Under the pieces are notes generated by a model. The model did no database searches. It was not told where the DNA came from and saw nothing but the letters and a program-made list of their open reading frames with translations. From CAYTET01 sp964436975 (lineage in GTDB: Bacteria; Bacillota_I; Bacilli_A; Erysipelotrichales; Erysipelotrichaceae): a DNA stretch of 18,717 bases. Shown piece by piece: positions 16,793-18,717 of the stretch. Both the position numbers and the translations under genes were made by a program. The stretch's first letter is position 1. Each line of letters starts with the position of its first letter. Location of the stretch: assembly GCA_964436975.1 (NCBI GenBank), contig CAYTET010000043.1:1-18717 (forward strand), read 5' to 3'.

Positions 16793-17338
16793 TTACCTCT
16801 TTTTTGTTATGGCGGATAGTTCCTGCAGCCGGGCCAGCTTGGAGTTGTAGAAAATCTTGCGAATCAGAAGCAGGGCATCATAGTAGCCCTGAATGTAAGG
16901 CTCGGGATGAATAAGCTTCTGCTGGCAGGTCAGAATATCGTCGGCCAGCCGCTTTTCAACCGGCCGCAGATCGCTGCGGGCCGGGCCGATTAACTGCAGA
17001 TACTGGCTGACCGCCGCTTTATGGCCGGCCGCCTTGTCGCTGTTGTAATTGGTCGGATAAACCAGATGCCGCAGGCAGTTGTCAACCTGGTCATACCGGC
17101 TGCCATACAGGGAATCTTCATACTGGCCTTCGATCAGCGGCTTGGTTTCAGTATAGGAAGTAGCCGCTTTGGAGGCATAGGCATCAGCAGAAGGCCGGAC
17201 AATATGGGGGTTGCCCAGGGTATCGTTGACCACCTTGCTGAACTCATTGAGCGAAGAATTGGAAAAAGCCCCGTCATTCAGCTTGGTCAGCATATCATCC
17301 AGCGAATCGCTCCAGCTGTTCTTTTCTTTATCAGTCAT
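16793..17338 (-). CDS. Uncharacterised 181-aa protein between XpaC-like and AAA genes
   Basis: I do not recognise this family. The product has no signal peptide or membrane segment. The first 60 residues are polar (DKEKNSWSDSLDDMLTKLNDGAF...), and the rest looks helical, with YDQVDNCLRHLVYP, AVSQYLQLIGPARSDLRPVEKRLADDIL and PEPYIQGYYDALLLIRKIFYNSKLARLQ. Its ATG lies inside the end of the upstream XpaC-like gene (8-base overlap), with GGTGG as ribosome site, and its stop is 4 bases from the AAA start. All three are therefore probably made together, and an adaptor or partner role for the ATPase is a reasonable guess. Codon use resembles its neighbours. Confidence 0.8.
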   Translation of the reverse strand: MTDKEKNSWSDSLDDMLTKLNDGAFSNSSLNEFSKVVNDTLGNPHIVRPSADAYASKAATSYTETKPLIEGQYEDSLYGSRYDQVDNCLRHLVYPTNYNSDKAAGHKAAVSQYLQLIGPARSDLRPVEKRLADDILTCQQKLIHPEPYIQGYYDALLLIRKIFYNSKLARLQELSAITKKR

Positions 17339-18227
17339 TGCTGTTCACCACCTGATCATCATCTTTGGTCCGGGCGGCGGCTTTGGTCAGGCCGTCATCC
17401 ACCAGCCCGTCTTTTTTCAGCACCGCTTCCAGCGTCTTCATGTTGACGGAAAGATCGGTATAGTGCTCCTGCAGCAGCGAAGAAGAAATAGTCTTTAAAG
17501 CACCGTTGATGAGCACTACCGTTTTCAGCAGCCGGTCTTCACTGGCTTTGAATTCGGCCTGGTTGGCGGAAGAAGAAGCCGCCAGCTGCTTGTAGTTGGC
17601 CAGAATATCGGTCAGCATCGGCAGATAGTACTGGTACAGTTTGCGGGTCTTTTCCTTGGCATCGGGATAGGTATCTTCAATCTTCTTGACGTCTTTGAGA
17701 TAGTCGACGGCCATATCAAGCTGCTGGGAGATCTTCTCTTCCGGAATGGCTTCGTTGAGCTGGGTCAGCTGATTGATATAGTACTGGGCATCCTTGCTGA
17801 AAGCCGGCTGGACCGGAGCCGCCGGGGCTGCCTGGCGTCCGGCCGGAGCCGCCGCGCTGTTTTTGACCGTCTGGCGCAGCAGCTGGGAAAAAGCCGTGAA
17901 GGCATTGGGAAAAGCCGTCCGGTAATCAGCCAGGGTGGCGATGAATTCACCGTGCATGAAAATATTGAGATTAGTCAGCTGAATATCGTCAGGATCAGAC
18001 GGCTCGATATAGATGTCGTCTTCCAGCTGCAGCCGGCTGTTATTGCGGAAATAGTTCTGAAGATCATAGATAATCGGATTATTCTGGCTGGCGGCCGGCC
18101 GCGGAGTTCTTCTCTTTTTATTGGATTTAACGATGGCTTTGACAATATTAAAAACAACCAGCGCGACAATGAACGTCGGCAGCAGACCCGTAAAGGTGCC
18201 AAACAGAAGCAGAAACAGAGTACCCAT
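17331..18227 (-). CDS. Second XpaC-like membrane-anchored protein
   Basis: The 298-aa protein has an N-terminal membrane anchor (residues 3-30) followed by a basic stretch (KSNKKRRTPRP), so the bulk is cytoplasmic. A middle region (50-115) is unassigned, and an Ala/Pro linker (AAPAGRQAAPAAPVQPA) leads to a C-terminal XpaC-like helical domain (about 150-285). That domain contains TRKLYQYYLPMLTDILANYKQL and LSVNMKTLEAVLKKDGLVDDGL, parallel to the YYYLPTIEKL and LEKLYEQEGLIDE segments of the XpaC encoded at 13943-14611. It is the first gene of the upstream operon, overlapping the next by 8 bases, and diverges from uvrA. An AGAGG site precedes the ATG. The function is unknown. Confidence 0.8.
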   Translation of the reverse strand: MGTLFLLLFGTFTGLLPTFIVALVVFNIVKAIVKSNKKRRTPRPAASQNNPIIYDLQNYFRNNSRLQLEDDIYIEPSDPDDIQLTNLNIFMHGEFIATLADYRTAFPNAFTAFSQLLRQTVKNSAAAPAGRQAAPAAPVQPAFSKDAQYYINQLTQLNEAIPEEKISQQLDMAVDYLKDVKKIEDTYPDAKEKTRKLYQYYLPMLTDILANYKQLAASSSANQAEFKASEDRLLKTVVLINGALKTISSSLLQEHYTDLSVNMKTLEAVLKKDGLVDDGLTKAAARTKDDDQVVNSND

Positions 18228-18248
18228 AGTGCGCCTCTTTCGCCCACT

Positions 18249-18278
18249 ATTATATCATTATTTATTCCCATATTTACA
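18249..18278 (-). promoter_or_regulatory. Promoter of the XpaC-like/unknown/AAA operon
   Basis: On the minus strand, TGaTATAAT (-10 at 18249-18254, with an extended TG) is preceded by TGTAAA (18273-18278) at an 18-base spacing. The predicted leader is only about 15 bases but includes AGAGG. Confidence 0.7.
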
Positions 18279-18287
18279 GGCGATGTG

Positions 18288-18309
18288 CGCCGCCGGCCGG
18301 CCGGCGGTG
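18288..18309. repeat. GC-only palindrome between divergent promoters
   Basis: CCGCCGGCCGGCCGGCGG (18290-18307) is a perfect 18-bp palindrome, extendable by two pairs if one G:T is allowed. It lies between the minus-strand XpaC-like promoter and the uvrA -10, outside both predicted transcripts. It could be a regulator site. Confidence 0.6.
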
Positions 18310-18350
18310 ACGGGGCGGGTGTTTGCTGAGGCAAAAAGTGATAAATAAGG

Positions 18351-18356
18351 TATAAT
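18351..18356 (+). promoter_or_regulatory. -10 box of uvrA
   Basis: A perfect TATAAT ends only 7 bases before the uvrA ATG. No good -35 is seen at 16-18 bases. The spacing predicts transcription starting at or next to the start codon. Confidence 0.55.
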
Positions 18357-18363
18357 AGGGGGC

Positions 18364-18717
18364 ATGGAACAAGATAAAATTATTATCCGCGGAGCCCGCG
18401 AGAACAACTTAAAGAATGTCAGTCTGGAACTGCCCCGCAACAAGCTGATTGTCATGACCGGCCTGTCCGGCAGCGGCAAGACATCCCTGGCCTTTGACAC
18501 CATCTATGCGGAAGGCCAGCGCCGCTATATTGAATCCCTGTCGGCTTATGCCCGCCAGTTTCTGGGCAATGTCGACAAGCCGGATGTTGACAGCATCGAC
18601 GGCCTGAGTCCGGCCATCTCCATCGATCAGAAATCCACCAGCAATAATCCCCGCTCCACCGTCGGCACGGTTACGGAAATATACGATTATCTGCGGCTTC
18701 TTTATGCCCGCATCGGC
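18364..18717 (+). CDS. uvrA: Excinuclease ABC subunit A (5' part, cut by window end)
   Basis: UvrA is the damage-recognition ATPase of nucleotide excision repair. The visible 118 residues match the family start: DKIIIRGARENNLKNVSLELPRNKLIVMTGLSGSGKTSLAFDTIYAEGQRRYIESLSAYARQFLG. The first ABC Walker A is GLSGSGKTS (about residues 33-41), followed by the UvrB-interacting region PAISIDQKSTSNNPRSTVGT. The frame is open to the last base, so roughly 820 residues are missing. AGGGGG precedes the ATG by a single base, too close for a normal ribosome site; together with the -10 position this suggests a leaderless or nearly leaderless mRNA. Confidence 0.97.
   Translation, partial: MEQDKIIIRGARENNLKNVSLELPRNKLIVMTGLSGSGKTSLAFDTIYAEGQRRYIESLSAYARQFLGNVDKPDVDSIDGLSPAISIDQKSTSNNPRSTVGTVTEIYDYLRLLYARIG

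Overview
The window looks like a chromosomal segment of a Gram-positive, low-to-mid GC Bacillota. The evidence is the secA-prfB order with a frameshifted RF2, AGGAGG-type ribosome sites, sigma-A-type promoters, a FolT-type ECF transporter behind a THF riboswitch, and XpaC/TelA/TPM genes. The mix (bactofilin, a SecA without the C-terminal zinc tail, a PdxY-like kinase after prfB) would suit an Erysipelotrichia-like lineage, but that placement is inference only.

Layout. (1) 1-1905 is an AT-rich accessory patch: degenerate repeats resembling an IS21-type end, three 12-bp tandem repeats, an AlbA_2/Schlafen-like ATP-binding regulator, and the broken C-terminal remnant of an IS1634-like transposase on the minus strand. 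(2) 1945-7433 is a plus-strand housekeeping block: cspA with a clean promoter and terminator, then secA, prfB (in-frame TGA and +1 frameshift at CTTTGAC) and a pyridoxamine-kinase-like gene in one operon, then a bactofilin with its own extended -10 promoter and a terminator shared with the convergent folT. (3) 7454-9444: folT (minus) and threonine aldolase ltaE (plus) diverge from promoters whose -35 boxes abut. The folT leader carries a THF riboswitch and a segment that can pair with the folT Shine-Dalgarno. (4) 9445-10990: an xre-fic operon (minus) in which fic is broken by one amber codon and one frameshift in an A9 tract, while xre looks intact and has a 16-bp palindrome upstream. (5) 11102-18278 (minus): two consecutive operons. 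The upstream one encodes a membrane-anchored XpaC-like protein, a 181-aa unknown and a two-AAA-domain ATPase whose first ATPase site is degenerate. The downstream one encodes XpaC, TelA, a LemA-like membrane protein and a secreted/anchored TPM-domain protein. Each unit has its own promoter and terminator. (6) uvrA begins at 18364 on the plus strand and runs off the window; its best -10 predicts a leaderless or nearly leaderless mRNA.

The part most likely to be a little-described system is the seven-gene XpaC/AAA/TelA/LemA/TPM cluster. Its families are known from tellurite or envelope-stress contexts, but the pairing of two XpaC proteins with a CbbX-type ATPase and an unknown partner looks like a dedicated module. 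That functional reading is inference.
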